Origin: Lonicera japonica
Lineage: Eukaryota; Streptophyta; Magnoliopsida; Dipsacales; Caprifoliaceae
Direction of reading: 5' to 3'
Length of the DNA: 64,000 nucleotides
NCBI GenBank assembly: GCA_021464415.1
Contig: CM038470.1
Location: 31,734,122-31,798,121 of the forward strand
Position numbers and translations under genes: made by a program. Positions 33,791 to 44,585 of this stretch are shown here, piece after piece. Each line of letters opens with the position of its first letter. Positions within the stretch are counted from its first letter, which is position 1. Under the pieces are notes generated by a model that had not been told where the DNA came from, searched no databases, and saw only the letters and a list, made by a program, of their open reading frames with translations.

Positions 33791-33998
33791 ATTTTTAGAG
33801 AGAGTAATTTGGTATTGTAGCTCTTAGTTAATTAATTAATTAAAAGAAAATTATTATTAATTATATGTATTAGAAGGTGGGAGTGGTGTGAAGATTTATG
33901 GGAGTAAAAATAAGTAAAAGTAAGTTAATGGGAGTGTTATTGGGAGTGAGAATGAAAGCAAGTAATTGTGGGGTGGTAATAGCACTACCCTAAATAAA

Positions 33999-34426
33999 CC
34001 CATTCCTCCTTTCTCTACTCCGTTAACGTTTGTTTGAAAGACTAAAATGCCATTCAGCGTCCATCTCATTGAAAAAGGGAAGGGGCCCATGTCCATTAAT
34101 TTAGAGTGCATTGGGCCCAACCCAATAATTCGAAAAATGTAAAGAAAAGCCATAGATTTTTAATTTAATAATAATCATTCTAATTTGAACTTAAGATAAA
34201 AAAATAAAAAATAGAATAATAAAATAAAAAAGTTAAAAAAGAAACATGCTTGACAGCTTCATTTGGCCTTTTCTTATAAACTTTTATTTATTTATTTATT
34301 TTTGAGTTTTATGTAATGCAACTCTATGATAAAGGGGGATTAGTGAGATTCAAGTTTTGATACTTTAAGTTTTGCCTCTTATCACTAGAATTAACTAACA
34401 TATTTCTATCTTATTTTCTTCGGTAA

Positions 34427-34457
<31 letters not shown>

Positions 34458-35457
34458 GAAAAGAAGCTAGTTTAGGCGTAAATAATTTAAAAAATTGGGG
34501 GAAAATAAAGAGAATGATGCAACATTAGGCAATTTCAAATACTGAATGATCAAATTTATCGTTAAAATAAATTTTGATATTGACTGTTGATTTACTTTAA
34601 AATCAAATATTTTAGAAAGTTTGGCTAGTCTAATCAAGACATTAATTGAATTATGGAGAAAAGGACACCTTGAAATGATGAGAGTGCTAGTGTCTTGTCG
34701 ATCAAGAGTTTTAGACCGTTCAGTGGTGCTCCAATTTATGAATTAAATTATTTATAATTGTTTAATTTATAAATAATTTAATTTAAATGTTTCGTTGTAA
34801 AAAAGAATAAAAATATAAAATTATAAACTTATGTTAATACGTAAAATATTAAATAAAAAAACATAGAGTTATAGTAGAAATTACATAACTTATAACTGTC
34901 ATACAAGTTTATGTGCAAAAAATCACAACACATTTTTTTTTTATTGAAATGAAACAATTCACAATTTATTAATTTACGATTAAATAATTATAAATAAGAT
35001 AATTTACGTAATCAAACGAGACTGAATTTATGATTAACTTTTATCTTTTTTAAAAATGCATTAATTTAATTTGAGACATTTAAAAATAAATAAATAAATA
35101 ATAGACTCTTAATTTAATTTAATACATAAAGAGTATATTAACTAAGACTCAGGTACTCCTTTTAAAAATAATTGGTGAATTGAACGAAAAATTAATGGAT
35201 TGCTTTCTTGTTAAGGAGTTGACAATGAAACTAAGGGTTACAATTCAAAGAAAGGCACAGTGATAAGTTTGACGAATTAATCTGCTGAAAAAGCAATATA
35301 TTATATTTAACGTTATTCTATTTTCATTTTAATAATGTTTGATTTTACTCCCATCTTTTATTTAATTCTTAAATATCGAGTAAAAATTTATTATTAGATT
35401 CTTGAAAATCGAGCATAAATTTAATAATATTTTAATCAACTCTTAAATATCAAATAA
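33999..35457. other. AT-rich stretch, nothing recognised
   Basis: Contains a (TA)n run at 34426-34449 and low-complexity aaataaaaaat tracts. No gene, no element ends. Confidence 0.5.
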
Positions 35458-35465
35458 TAAATTTA

Positions 35466-35705
35466 GAGGGTTACTATTGACACACACCAAAACACTCTCT
35501 AACACTTCAAATTGGTTCGGCCTTTAAAGACCGAGTATATGTGCACATACTCGGTCCTTAAGGGCCGAGCCAGTGTAATTTTTTTTACCAAAAAATGGTT
35601 CGGTTTCTAGGAACCGAGTATATACACATATATTCGATCCTTAAAGGCCGAGTAAATATGACAGAATGTTAATGCGTATTTTAATGTGTGTCAATAACAC
35701 CCACT
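35466..35705. mobile_element. 240-bp MITE with M1/M2-like ends and CTCGGT palindromes
   Basis: Ends GAGGGTTACTATTGACACAC and, on the minus strand, AGTGGGTGTTATTGACACAC. Flanked by the identical 8-mer TAAATTTA (35458-35465 and 35706-35713). The body holds near-perfect palindromes: CGGCCTTTAAAGACCG (35519), CTCGGTCCTTAAGGGCCGAG (35550) and CGGTTTCTAGGAACCG (35604). Same end style (GxG start, TRTTR, then CAC) and 8-bp duplication as M1 and M2, so plausibly a deletion derivative of that family. Confidence 0.8.
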
Positions 35706-35713
35706 TAAATTTA

Positions 35714-36578
35714 TATTCAGATCTTTAAAAATCGAATAATGTGCAATTATTGGGGCCGCAATTAGGATCCCCACGTATTTGTTCCCGGCTCTCGGAACCA
35801 ATGAATAGCCAGCCGTGCGGGCAAGTGTCCATCTAACCAATGGATGTTATTTATTTGTTTGGGTTATCAATCTTTTGAGGGTCACAATCTTGCCAACAAA
35901 TATAAGTAACCACCACATTTTTTTAATTCTCTATTAGTATTAGTGAGTCAAGTTGCTATTTTGCCAACGTCAACATATGACAATACTAACTCTTCCACAT
36001 CTCCAAAGGTTGGTTATTTTAATTGTTTTTATTTTTAATGCGTGACCTATGTGTTTAGAGTATATTATAATATAACTTTATTTTAAAATAATAAATTAAG
36101 TTTTCATTAAATTGTTAAAATAATATTACTTTTCGTGTGATATTTGTAAAATTTGATTTTATTCGGATTTAAAATTTGAGTATATGTGTATGTATTCTCT
36201 GTTTAAGAATAGAATTATTTTTGGTTAAAAACAAATTACATCGGTTCGACTCTTAATAATTAAGTAAGTGCATATATACTCGATCTTTAGGAATCGAGCC
36301 AATGTGTACATATTTAATATTAAGGCTGTTGAGTCAATATTAAAATATTAGAGAGTGTTTCAGTGTATATTAATAATATCCCATATATATATATATTTAA
36401 TTTTTTTTGCAAAAACAATTAATTTATTTATTTTCTAAATGACAGTAACGTGAACCTGGTGATATATGATGCACGCAACATCTACTTAATAACACCGAGG
36501 CTGGGGCTGGGGCTGAGGCTGAGGCTGAGGGAGTAAACTTGAAAATAATTGTAGCACTACTCAGTACTTACTCCCATA
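35714..36578. other. Upstream region of the molybdate transporter with another palindrome remnant
   Basis: 36236-36305 holds ggttcgactcttaataatta and the perfect arms CTCGAT/ATCGAG around ctttagga (36279-36298). Nearby gagagtgtttcagtgtatat and aataatatccc (36350-36382) look like an eroded end of a second MITE of the same kind. No clear TATA box is placed for the gene, although (TA)n occurs at 36384-36396. Confidence 0.45.
36498..36532 (+). repeat. GGCTGG/GGCTGA hexamer repeat just upstream of the start codon
   Basis: gaggctggggctggggctga followed by ggctgaggctgaggg gives about six hexamers, 47 bases before the ATG of the molybdate transporter. It probably lies in the promoter or 5' leader and is likely variable in length. 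Confidence 0.85.
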
Positions 36579-38356
36579 ATGGAAGAAGAAGCAGCATCGT
36601 CAAACATTAGGACACCTCTCCTCCGCCGTGAGTGGTGGCGCAACAGCTTCCCCACCCACCAATGGGCAACCTCCCTCCGCCTCAAAACATCCTTCTGGTC
36701 AGAACTGGGCGGCTCAGTGGGAGACCTAGGCACCTACATCCCTATCGTAATAGCCCTAACCCTAGTCTCCCACCTCGACCTTGGCACCACTCTCATATTC
36801 ACAGCCCTCTACAACATCATCACCGGAGTTCTCTTTGGCATCCCCATGCCCGTTCAGCCCATGAAATCAATCGCCGCCGTCGCCATCTCCGAATCCCCAC
36901 CCCTCACCGTCACCCAAATCGCTGCCGCCGGTATCTCCACCGCCTCCGTCCTCCTATTCCTCGGCGCCACCGGCCTCATGTCCTTCTTGTATCGCTTCCT
37001 CCCCCTTCCCGTAGTTCGAGGCGTCCAGCTCTCACAGGTTAGGTTTTACATATTATTCATCTACTGGGTTTTCTCCGCAGTCACTAATTTTTATTGGATT
37101 TGTATGTGATAACAAAAACAAATACTCCCCTTTTTTGTTTCTGCATTCTTTCTCATCCATTGCACGAGTTTTGCGCATGTAACTAATTTACTGTTAAATT
37201 TCTGATAACATTGAGGAGTGATCAGAGTGAATAAAGCAGAGGAAATTTTAGAGCAAAGTGTTGATGTGAACCCAAATAAGATACACTTGGTTAGTATAGA
37301 ATTTAATTGTGAACCCAAATCATTGAAGTCAACTATTGAGTGACTTTGCTAATGTTACTGTTGTATTGAATATTTTTTTCCTCTCACTCGCAGGGCCTCC
37401 AATTCGCCTTCTCTGCCATCAAATATGTAAGATACGATCAGGATTTTGCCTCCGGTAAATCGGGAGACCCTAGAACCTGGCTCGGACTCGATGGCCTCAT
37501 TGTTGCTCTTGTCTCAATTCTATTCATGATTCTATCAACTGGATCTGGTGATTTTGTTGATGAAAATCACAGCTATAGAATTAGTACAGTAGAAGAACCC
37601 AATAGTCAATTGAATCGCTCTCGGACCCGTATTAGTCGTCGCCTGCGAATTTTAGCTGCAATTCCTTCTGCTTTTATAGTGTTTATATTGGGGTTGGTAT
37701 TTTGTTTTCTTCGAGACCCTTCAATCGTGAAGCACCTTCAATTGGGTCCTTCGAAGATGCATGTGTTGAAAATTTCTTGGGAGGACTGGAAAACAGGGTT
37801 TGTTAGAGCTGCAATTCCTCAAATTCCATTATCTGTTTTGAATTCAGTGATTGCAGTTTGTAAATTATCAGGTGACTTGTTCCCTGAGCGGGAAGTATCG
37901 GCTACTGCTGTTTCGGTGAGTGTTGGGATTATGAATTTAGTTGGGTGCTGGTTTGGAGCAATGCCAGTGTGCCATGGTGCTGGAGGATTGGCCGGACAGT
38001 ACCGGTTTGGTGGCCGGAGCGGTGCATCGGTTGCATTTTTGGGGGTTGGGAAGTTGGTTCTTGGGCTGGTTTTTGGGAATTCTTTTGTTAGGATATTGGG
38101 TCAGTTTCCAATTGGTATTCTTGGGGCACTGTTGTTGTTTTCTGGGATTGAATTGGCTATGGCTTCAAGGGATATGAATTCAAAGGAAGAGTCTTTTGTG
38201 ATGTTGGTTTGTGCTGCTGTTTCACTCACTGGGTCTAGTGCTGCGTTGGGGTTCGGGTGTGGTATTGTGCTGTTTCTGCTCTTGAAACTTAGGCATATGG
38301 ATTGCTCTGGTTTTGGGTCGTGGAAATCGAAGTCTAATGAAGCTCTTATTCCGTAG
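36579..38356 (+). CDS. MOT2: Molybdate transporter, MOT2 (MOT1;2) type
   Basis: Two exons: 36579-37037 (153 residues) and 37394-38356 (320 residues plus stop), 473 in total, close to known plant members (~450-465). The 356-bp intron is GT-AG in phase 0 (ctcacag|gttagg, cactcgcag|ggcctc). Family motifs are SVGDLGTYIPI (46-56), PMPVQPMKSIAAVAISES (89-106), VRGVQLSQ joined to GLQFAFSAIKYVR across the junction, and MPVCHGAGGLAGQYRFGGR (343-361). About ten hydrophobic segments fit a SulP-like membrane fold. AISESPPLT, GATGLMSFLY and ILSTGSG agree with Arabidopsis MOT2 rather than MOT1. That protein acts at the vacuole membrane and releases stored molybdate for molybdenum-cofactor synthesis. The start is the first ATG in frame, followed by the expected acidic N-terminus. 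All reading is intact. Oddity: exon 1 is C-rich on the coding strand, exon 2 is T- and G-rich. Confidence 0.95.
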
Positions 38357-38984
38357 CCTTGAAGATTAGTCCGGAGGAGTAATTCTTATGGAGATTTATA
38401 TTGATAGTGGATTCTAGTTTTCGTGTAAATATGTATGTATATATATGTATCCGATCTACATTATTCAAGTAAGTTTCTTGGGAAACTCTTCGCAACAGTC
38501 ATGTTAAGCTGTTGTGAATGTAAAAGTACATCCTGGCTAATTTCTATTGTAAGTTTAAAAGCTCTTTACATTTGTTGTTGGAATGAGTTAAAGAGATGTT
38601 ATATATTGCTACTTTGTGCTGCTTAATATGTGAATATATAAAACAGATATCTTTCGTACAGAAACAAACAATGAAGATATTTGATGGCAACAACTTGTTT
38701 TGTTCAGAAACAGTTTTTGTACAAAGCTACAAAACTTTGTAAACACCGTTGCCTAAACTAAAACTAAAACTAAAACTAAAACTAGCACTAATTCTTATTT
38801 TTGTGGTTATGGTACATTCTCTTTTGTTCCTTAGCATTGAAATTGGGCCAAGAAAAGGATTACCTAAATGCGCAAACACCTAATGATATAAATTTTAGTG
38901 CAACTATGTTTTTGTACTAAATTTGTAGATAAATTAAGATATAATTTATTTTTGCATAAATTTTAGTACAATGGTCCCAGAGCA
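38357..38984 (+). other. 3' flank of the molybdate transporter
   Basis: AT-rich. Contains a (ACTAAA)5-like run at about 38757-38785. No polyadenylation signal stands out. Nothing else recognised. Confidence 0.5.
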
Positions 38985-39315
38985 ATGGTGGGCTGCGGTG
39001 GCGGTGGTAGTTGGTGAGGTTAACAACCACCACTGGTAATAAATAAATAGAATATTGTAGTAAGAGTATAATTGATCATTTAAAAAAAAAAGTGTATCCT
39101 TTTAACGAACAAAGATTTAAAAATTGTCCTTGTGACTAAAATAAGTTGCGGAGAAAGACCTCTATCTAGTTTGAAATAACAAGGTGTTCTTAGTTTGAAT
39201 ATAATTATGGAGGAAGTACTTATAACTCATTTTATGTTTTTAAAAATTACCCCCATACAAGTTCCGAGTTTGAACTCAAGTAGTTGGAAGTGCGAGTATT
39301 CATGTAGAGCGCACA
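38985..39315 (+). repeat. tRNA-like repeat family R, copy 3
   Basis: Matches the reverse complement of 18150-18415: gcggtggtagttggtgaggt, atttaaaaaaaaaagtgtat, ttgtccttgtgactaaaata, aagttccgagtttgaactca, then gtgcgagtattcatgtagag. It stops inside the tRNA-like head, where copies 1 and 2 continue. Confidence 0.7.
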
Positions 39316-39318
39316 AGT

Positions 39319-39371
39319 TCTTCTCCAAAAGATTTGTAGAAGCCCCAAGTCTTTCCACAAATCTTTTGGAA
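39319..39371. repeat. Hairpin of 13 bp plus partial extension
   Basis: CCAAAAGATTTGT at ~39325 pairs with ACAAATCTTTTGG at ~39357, with GAAG/CTTt next to the loop. It lies right after repeat R copy 3. Not a terminator in this setting; function unknown. Confidence 0.6.
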
Positions 39372-41338
39372 GCAATATACTAAATTTTGGTGGAAAAATG
39401 TTAAGTTTATTTGGGTTCTCTCTAGAAAGTAGAAGTAGAGCAACAAGAGAAAAACACACACTTCCAATTCTATTTTACGTTCTGCTTCTAAATTGAGTTC
39501 ACAATTTCACTAATTTGAGTTCACAACTTTCACGAGTCATAGTTGACGAGCAAGGATGTGGCAAAATTTATTCTTCTTTGAATCTTTTTTTCCTTTAATT
39601 AGAGTTTATAACTTTATATATATATATATATATATATTTTAGTTTGAATAATTTTATAATAATTATTTCTTACGGTCAATTCATTTATATTCTTCCATAC
39701 TCGCTCTACTGCTTTCGGACGCATAATTGTTTGACAAATTGTTCACTCAGTATTTTTATCTTTCCGGTCAAATTTTATTATCATGGTTATTATGTTATTG
39801 GAATAACTTACCCTAGTTTTCTACCTATACACAATATACATTTTCAATTAGTATATAAATTATTTTGAAATTTGTAAAATGACAAAAAAATAAATAAGTG
39901 ACTCAATGATAGGAAACTATTTTCTCTGTGTCAAAGTCAAGAGTTGGTATCTTATTACTTTCACTAGGCTTTATTGTATGTATGTTAAAGAAAAGAGTTG
40001 GAATCTTATTATTTAAAATAAATTTCAATAATTTGTTATTTCAAGTATTAAAAAGATTAATATACGAAAGTTTTTACTTAAGTTAGCCTTTTTGAATATA
40101 AATATTGAACTTTTATAATATATAAATATGTTTTTTTCCCTGGGGGGAGGGGGGGGGGGAGCAACGACATTATTTGCCATACCCTCAAACCGACCATGTT
40201 TCGAATTTTGGTAACTTCAGACTTCAGTTGGCTTCTCCTTTTCCCCGGGGCCAGATGCTAATTTTTACTTTTGACGCGCCCTAACAGAAATTTTGTCTTG
40301 GAATCCTTTCGCCCTTTGTTGCTTTCAATTTTTTTTTATATACAATCGACATATAAATTTACTTGTTGCTCGATAATGAGAAGTAGGAATTGAAGGAGAA
40401 GAAAAATGAGATTCAATGGGTTCGAATTGTAGCAAAACTTTCCAACTTTGCTAGCATTCAAGTGGTGTTTGCTTTTAAATTGGGGTATTAGTTATACAAA
40501 TTTTAATAATTGCTGGTGGACTTAAAAATTTTATTGTTAGCTGGGCTTTAAGTATTTAAATGGGAAAAAATAAATCACTTTGTATTAAATGAATTGGGAA
40601 TTGGGCCGAAGCTCAGCTTAAAGTATAATACAACTGGATTGTGACTAGTGAGCTCTTTGATCATTTGATACTTTTTCTTTAAAATAAAAGTTAAAATATT
40701 TAAAAGTTTTAAAAAGAAAATTGGGTTTGATAGAAACGATGATGTTTGTATAAGTAGAAGGTCACATTTACAATATTTGTTCTAACTTTTGACGCATGAA
40801 CTTGATGATTGTATTCGAGAATATTTTTTTAATTATGAAATAATCGAACATTCGAGTCTTGAAGTCTAATAATCAATTTTAAAATTTCCTTTATTCTCTC
40901 TTTTAGACTTATTATTCCAAACAAACATACTATTTAATCAACTAATAGAATCTACTGTCTCTCAAGATATTTGTACTTTTATTTTTTGACCTGAATTTAT
41001 CAACTTAACTTGAAGTCTGATTCCAAAAACAAAGCAAAGTGGGATGTTACATACGACCCGACCCAACATAATAAATAAATCTATATTCGCTACATTGAAT
41101 TCATGGAAAATATCAAGACAGACCCTTGCCGCCAGCAAATCAAACCAACTCAAGTTGAGCCCATTGAAGTCCAAGCCATGCAAACAAACTAAACCCAAAA
41201 CCGCGAGCCTCGATTAAGCTGGTCCACAACCACATTCGATCTTAAATATAAATAAAAACAATCTCCTGATTAAACAAGATAACTAATCAAAGATATGGCA
41301 GAAGGAATTTCATATCAAATATAAGACTGGTTATCCAA
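39372..41338. other. Intergenic stretch, nothing recognised
   Basis: Contains a (TA)n run at 39615-39637 and a G-rich run (ccctggggggagggggggggg) at 40140-40160. Open stretches at 39644-39868 and 40962-41198 show no domain. Confidence 0.5.
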
Positions 41339-41612
41339 TTAAAATTGAGTGGTGATGTTGGCACCCCCAAAACACTTGCTAACACTCTCACTTGTACACT
41401 TTTTTCTTGGTAACACTCCCAGTTTATACATACCACTCCCACTTATCCATTTATAATTAAACAAAAATCCCTAACTTAATTAATTAATAAACCAACCTAA
41501 AACAAAAGAAAGGTTCCTAAAACAAAAACACTCTGGCCTTATCCATCTTCTCAGCTCGTCAGTTCAAGGGTAACCTCCATTTCTCAATCTCGGCGGTTCA
41601 AGGGTGGAGAAA

Positions 41613-41721
41613 ATGCTACGTACACATGTCCTCAATTTCTTGAAGCTTCTCAAAATCTCCCTTCATTCTCGTTGTCTCCTCCATCTTGTCATTTCCTCAA
41701 TCTCCCTCCGATTTTTATCAA
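41613..41721 (+). CDS. Possible first exon of M2 gene B
   Basis: ATG at 41613 opens MLRTHVLNFLKLLKISLHS, then a Leu/Ser-rich stretch, and ends at a good donor (tcaa|gtaagt). It lies just inside the left end of M2 in a CT-rich leader. The reading frame alone is weak evidence and no linking exons are visible. Confidence 0.25.
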
Positions 41722-41879
41722 GTAAGTTCCACAATCTCCCTCCATCTTCAAATTAGATATAATACCCCAAAATGTATATTGAAGTAGTTGGCTAAAAAAC
41801 TATGATTTTGCTAAAAACTTTAAGTTAAAACCCTAACTTGGAACTTTAAGTTAGAACCCTTAAGTGGGAATCCATAAGC

Positions 41880-41945
41880 AACTAGGCTTGGTTGCCATAA
41901 CCGAGGTGGATTGAGTGTGCTTGGTTGCCCGTAACCGAGATTAAT
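41880..41945. repeat. Palindrome pair in M2 leader
   Basis: cttggttgccataaccgagg and cttggttgcccgtaaccgag are two copies of the same stem (TTGGTT/AACCGA with a G-T mismatch). They are degraded forms of the CTCGGT...ACCGAG theme. Confidence 0.6.
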
Positions 41946-43226
41946 GCTTCAAACCAGTGTATTGCTTTGGGGTTTTTAATTTTTCAGATGAAAATTTACC
42001 TTTGTGGATTGTTCGCCATTTACCTATTATTTGTGGATTGTTCAACATCATCATCTATTGCGTACTGCTTTATTTTTTGCTATGGTTTTTGTTTAATTGC
42101 TATAATTAGTTGTGTATAATTTGTTTCTATAATTAGTGGTTGTTTAGACATAGTGTGGATCAACTTAGATTTTGAAAATGAAGGGATATGGTCTGTGTTT
42201 AAATAAGAAGATAAGGGAAGTGGAATACTTACTTGGTATGGTAAAAGATTTAGTTTAGGTCTATGTTTAGAAAGGGTTTGTAGTTGGGGGCGTCAAAGAT
42301 TATTGAATTATTATTAGATTTATGTTTTTAAGAGTTTCTTCTTTTTCTTTTTATTTAAATGTTTCATTTTTCCTTTATTTTTTGTATTTACTTACTTAAA
42401 TTAGATGATTGGATTAGGTTGTTATTTTTTTAGATTATGGCCTTTAATTTGGTTTGGGTAATCAATTTGGGGTTCCCGAGTAATAATATATATATACACA
42501 CTAGGCCGTAACTGTGTACCAACTGCACTATCATTCATTTAAAAAAATCTTAAATTTCATACACTAGATAGATTTTAATTGTATGTTCATGACAACAATT
42601 ATTCCGATAATTTTAGAATGAAGGATTTCAATTCAGTAAGAAGATAAGAGGCCGTCGGATCAAATTTGAAAATGGTTTGCTTAGTTTGCTCTTTTATGTG
42701 TCATGTGCTACGATCGAGAGCGGGATGGGGGAGTACTTTCATGAGGTGATGTAAGTTGTAAGAGAAATCTCAAAAAATATATTATTTATAAATTGGGTTT
42801 TAATTAAACTTTTAAGGAATGCGTTCATGGAAAAACTTTAAGAAATGGAATCACACATTGCTTTTAAGAGTTGGGCTAGTCTGAATATATTATGAACCTC
42901 TTTATACGCTGCCTGTCACTCAAGCTTCTGTTGAAGTACGCATCTTAGCTATTACCTGGTGACTCTTCATAATGGAAGTTTAGCAAGAGGAACAGAATAA
43001 TGCGTTGCCATTGAGAAATAGCAGCAGCTTTTCTTAGAATAGACCTTTCTTATTGCTTTGTAGTAGAAGTTCTTAGTTCCCATATCGAACAGACCTCATT
43101 TACTATTGAGAAACATGTTGCAATTGCTAAGTTGGTAAATATCACAAATCGTATTCATTTTCTTTTTCTCGACATTTGATATTGCTATATAATATAGTTA
43201 CTCATAATTATAATTGATATATGCAG

Positions 43227-43478
43227 CAAGTTATGGCTGATAAGGCAATATTAATACTAGATGAAGCGCTCATTTGCGTCTCAGTAAAAGATATAATTGT
43301 GGTTGTTCGTAATGTACAGGACATGATTTCTAATGCAATAAATGGCTTTATTGCAACTCCGTCTAACACCACAACAGTGCCGACAAAAAACAAAATTCTG
43401 GCAAAAAATATAGCCTTGTTAATAGAGAAAAGGCCTACCAAAAAAGGCCAAGAAATAGTTAGTTTGAATAGTAGTTAA
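43227..43478 (+). CDS. M2 gene B, last exon (unknown protein)
   Basis: Starts after acceptor atgcag at 43226, in phase 0: QVMADKAILILDEALICVSV, KDIIVVVRNVQDMISNAI, NGFIATPSNTTTVPTKNK, then a Lys-rich tail to the stop. It aligns with the M1 exon at 31381-31148 over about 40 residues (QV, AI/VI, L.EA, V..N..D.., NA). No known domain. The order, splice position and convergence with gene A are the same as in M1, which supports a true gene of this transposon family. Earlier exons are not identified. Confidence 0.45.
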   Translation, partial: QVMADKAILILDEALICVSVKDIIVVVRNVQDMISNAINGFIATPSNTTTVPTKNKILAKNIALLIEKRPTKKGQEIVSLNSS

Positions 43479-43879
43479 TCTTGTGATTTTTATGAACATG
43501 TTAAACTTATTGGTATTTGTTACACTTACGTATTTACTTTTTGAATTTATGTGTGTCTTGTTAAACTAAATTATGTATGCTTATATATTATCTAGTTTTG
43601 TTGATTAACTGGTTGAATGATGTCTCGAATGATTGGTTGTGTATTGATATACAAGATTAATTGGTTGATTACTATATACACAAGAAAAACTAGACTTTTT
43701 ATTTAGAGATAAATCCATTTTTTAAGGATACCTTTTTTTAATCTTATTCTTGAATGAATGGTTAATTGTTATATAGACAAGATCAATTGGTTGATTGCTG
43801 TTTATACAAGAAAAACTAAACTTTTTGTTAGGGGTCTAAGCACTTTTTAAGGCATGGTATATCCAAATTGAACCTTTAT

Positions 43880-44085
43880 TCAGTTGAGAGTAACCGAGTA
43901 ACACTAATCACACTCGGTTGTAAATAACCGAATGAAGGTCCTGAGAGCATATCAAAATGCCATTTTGTTGGACTTTCATTCTGTTGCTCACAACCGAATA
44001 TGATCAATGTCACTCGGCTGCTCGTAGTTGAGCATGGTATATTCACACTCAATTGTGAGAAACCGAATGAAGGTCCAGAGAGTAT
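43880..44085. repeat. Palindrome cluster between the two genes of M2
   Basis: cactcggttgtaaataaccg (43911), ttctgttgctcacaaccgaa (43978), cactcggctgctcgtagttg followed by agc (44010), and cactcaattgtgagaaaccg (44047). Arms are partly decayed, mainly by CG to CA or TG changes. Confidence 0.65.
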
Positions 44086-44585
44086 ATCAATTAAATTATG
44101 TAATAATCCACACTTATCAATTATATATCCACTAAATTATATACTCGGTTAAAAGAAATTTTCATTCATATACAAAAAGTTATATCCTTAGCACTTTGTA
44201 AACAATACAAAGTTACATGTAATGACAAATAAACATTATTTTGTGACATATTTTACATATTCGCATATAAATAAACAAAAAAAATTCACAATAAATACCA
44301 ATCAATCAAGTGTGATTAGTAAGTCTATTGTTGTTAAATCTTTTATCGGCGTAATTAGCAAATAGCAACTAAGCCTATCAATATAATCTTTCATTCAAGG
44401 CACTGTTTTGTCGGCACGAAAAAGTTCTCACCCTATAGCAACAAGAAGAAGTGGTGCACCGCCCTTCAACTTTACTCTAACTAAATGACAATTTCAGACG
44501 TGTGCTAAACATACTACATGATGTATCCATCATCTGGTGGAGGGTTTGAGTGTAAAAAGAATGTTACAAATAGTTGATTTAAAAT
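44086..44585. other. AT-rich M2 interior
   Basis: No recognised gene or repeat. Confidence 0.4.

Larger units (their letters stand above)
28818..33990. mobile_element. Transposon M1, two-gene element with palindrome clusters, 5173 bp
   Basis: Left end GGGTGGTGCTATTACCACCC followed by CCACAATTGCTTGCTT; right end, on the minus strand, GGGTAGTGCTATTACCACCC followed by CACAATTACTTGCTTT. Both flanks carry the identical 8-mer TAAATAAA (28810-28817 and 33991-33998). Inside are gene A (+, 29191-29953), gene B (-, final exon 31381-31148) and palindrome clusters at 29343-29656 and 30151-30590. Relationship to M2 (opposite orientation) is shown by both genes and their intron positions. No transposase was seen. 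An 8-bp duplication is normal for hAT, while MULEs mostly make 9; the superfamily stays open. Confidence 0.8.

Noticed and set aside
28818..33990. Assigning M1 firmly to the Mutator superfamily
   Set aside because: The ends look Mutator-like, but the duplications of M1, M2 and the MITE are 8 bp, and no MULE transposase is visible.
36632..37042. 136-codon open frame overlapping the first exon of the molybdate transporter
   Set aside because: Pro/Arg/His-rich shadow caused by C-rich codons of the true exon. No family resemblance and no splice support.
39319..39371. Rho-independent-style terminator hairpin
   Set aside because: Bacterial terminators do not apply here. The hairpin has no T tract and no adjacent gene.
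44086..44585. A coding gene in the M2 interior
   Set aside because: Stops in all frames and no similarity to M1 proteins.
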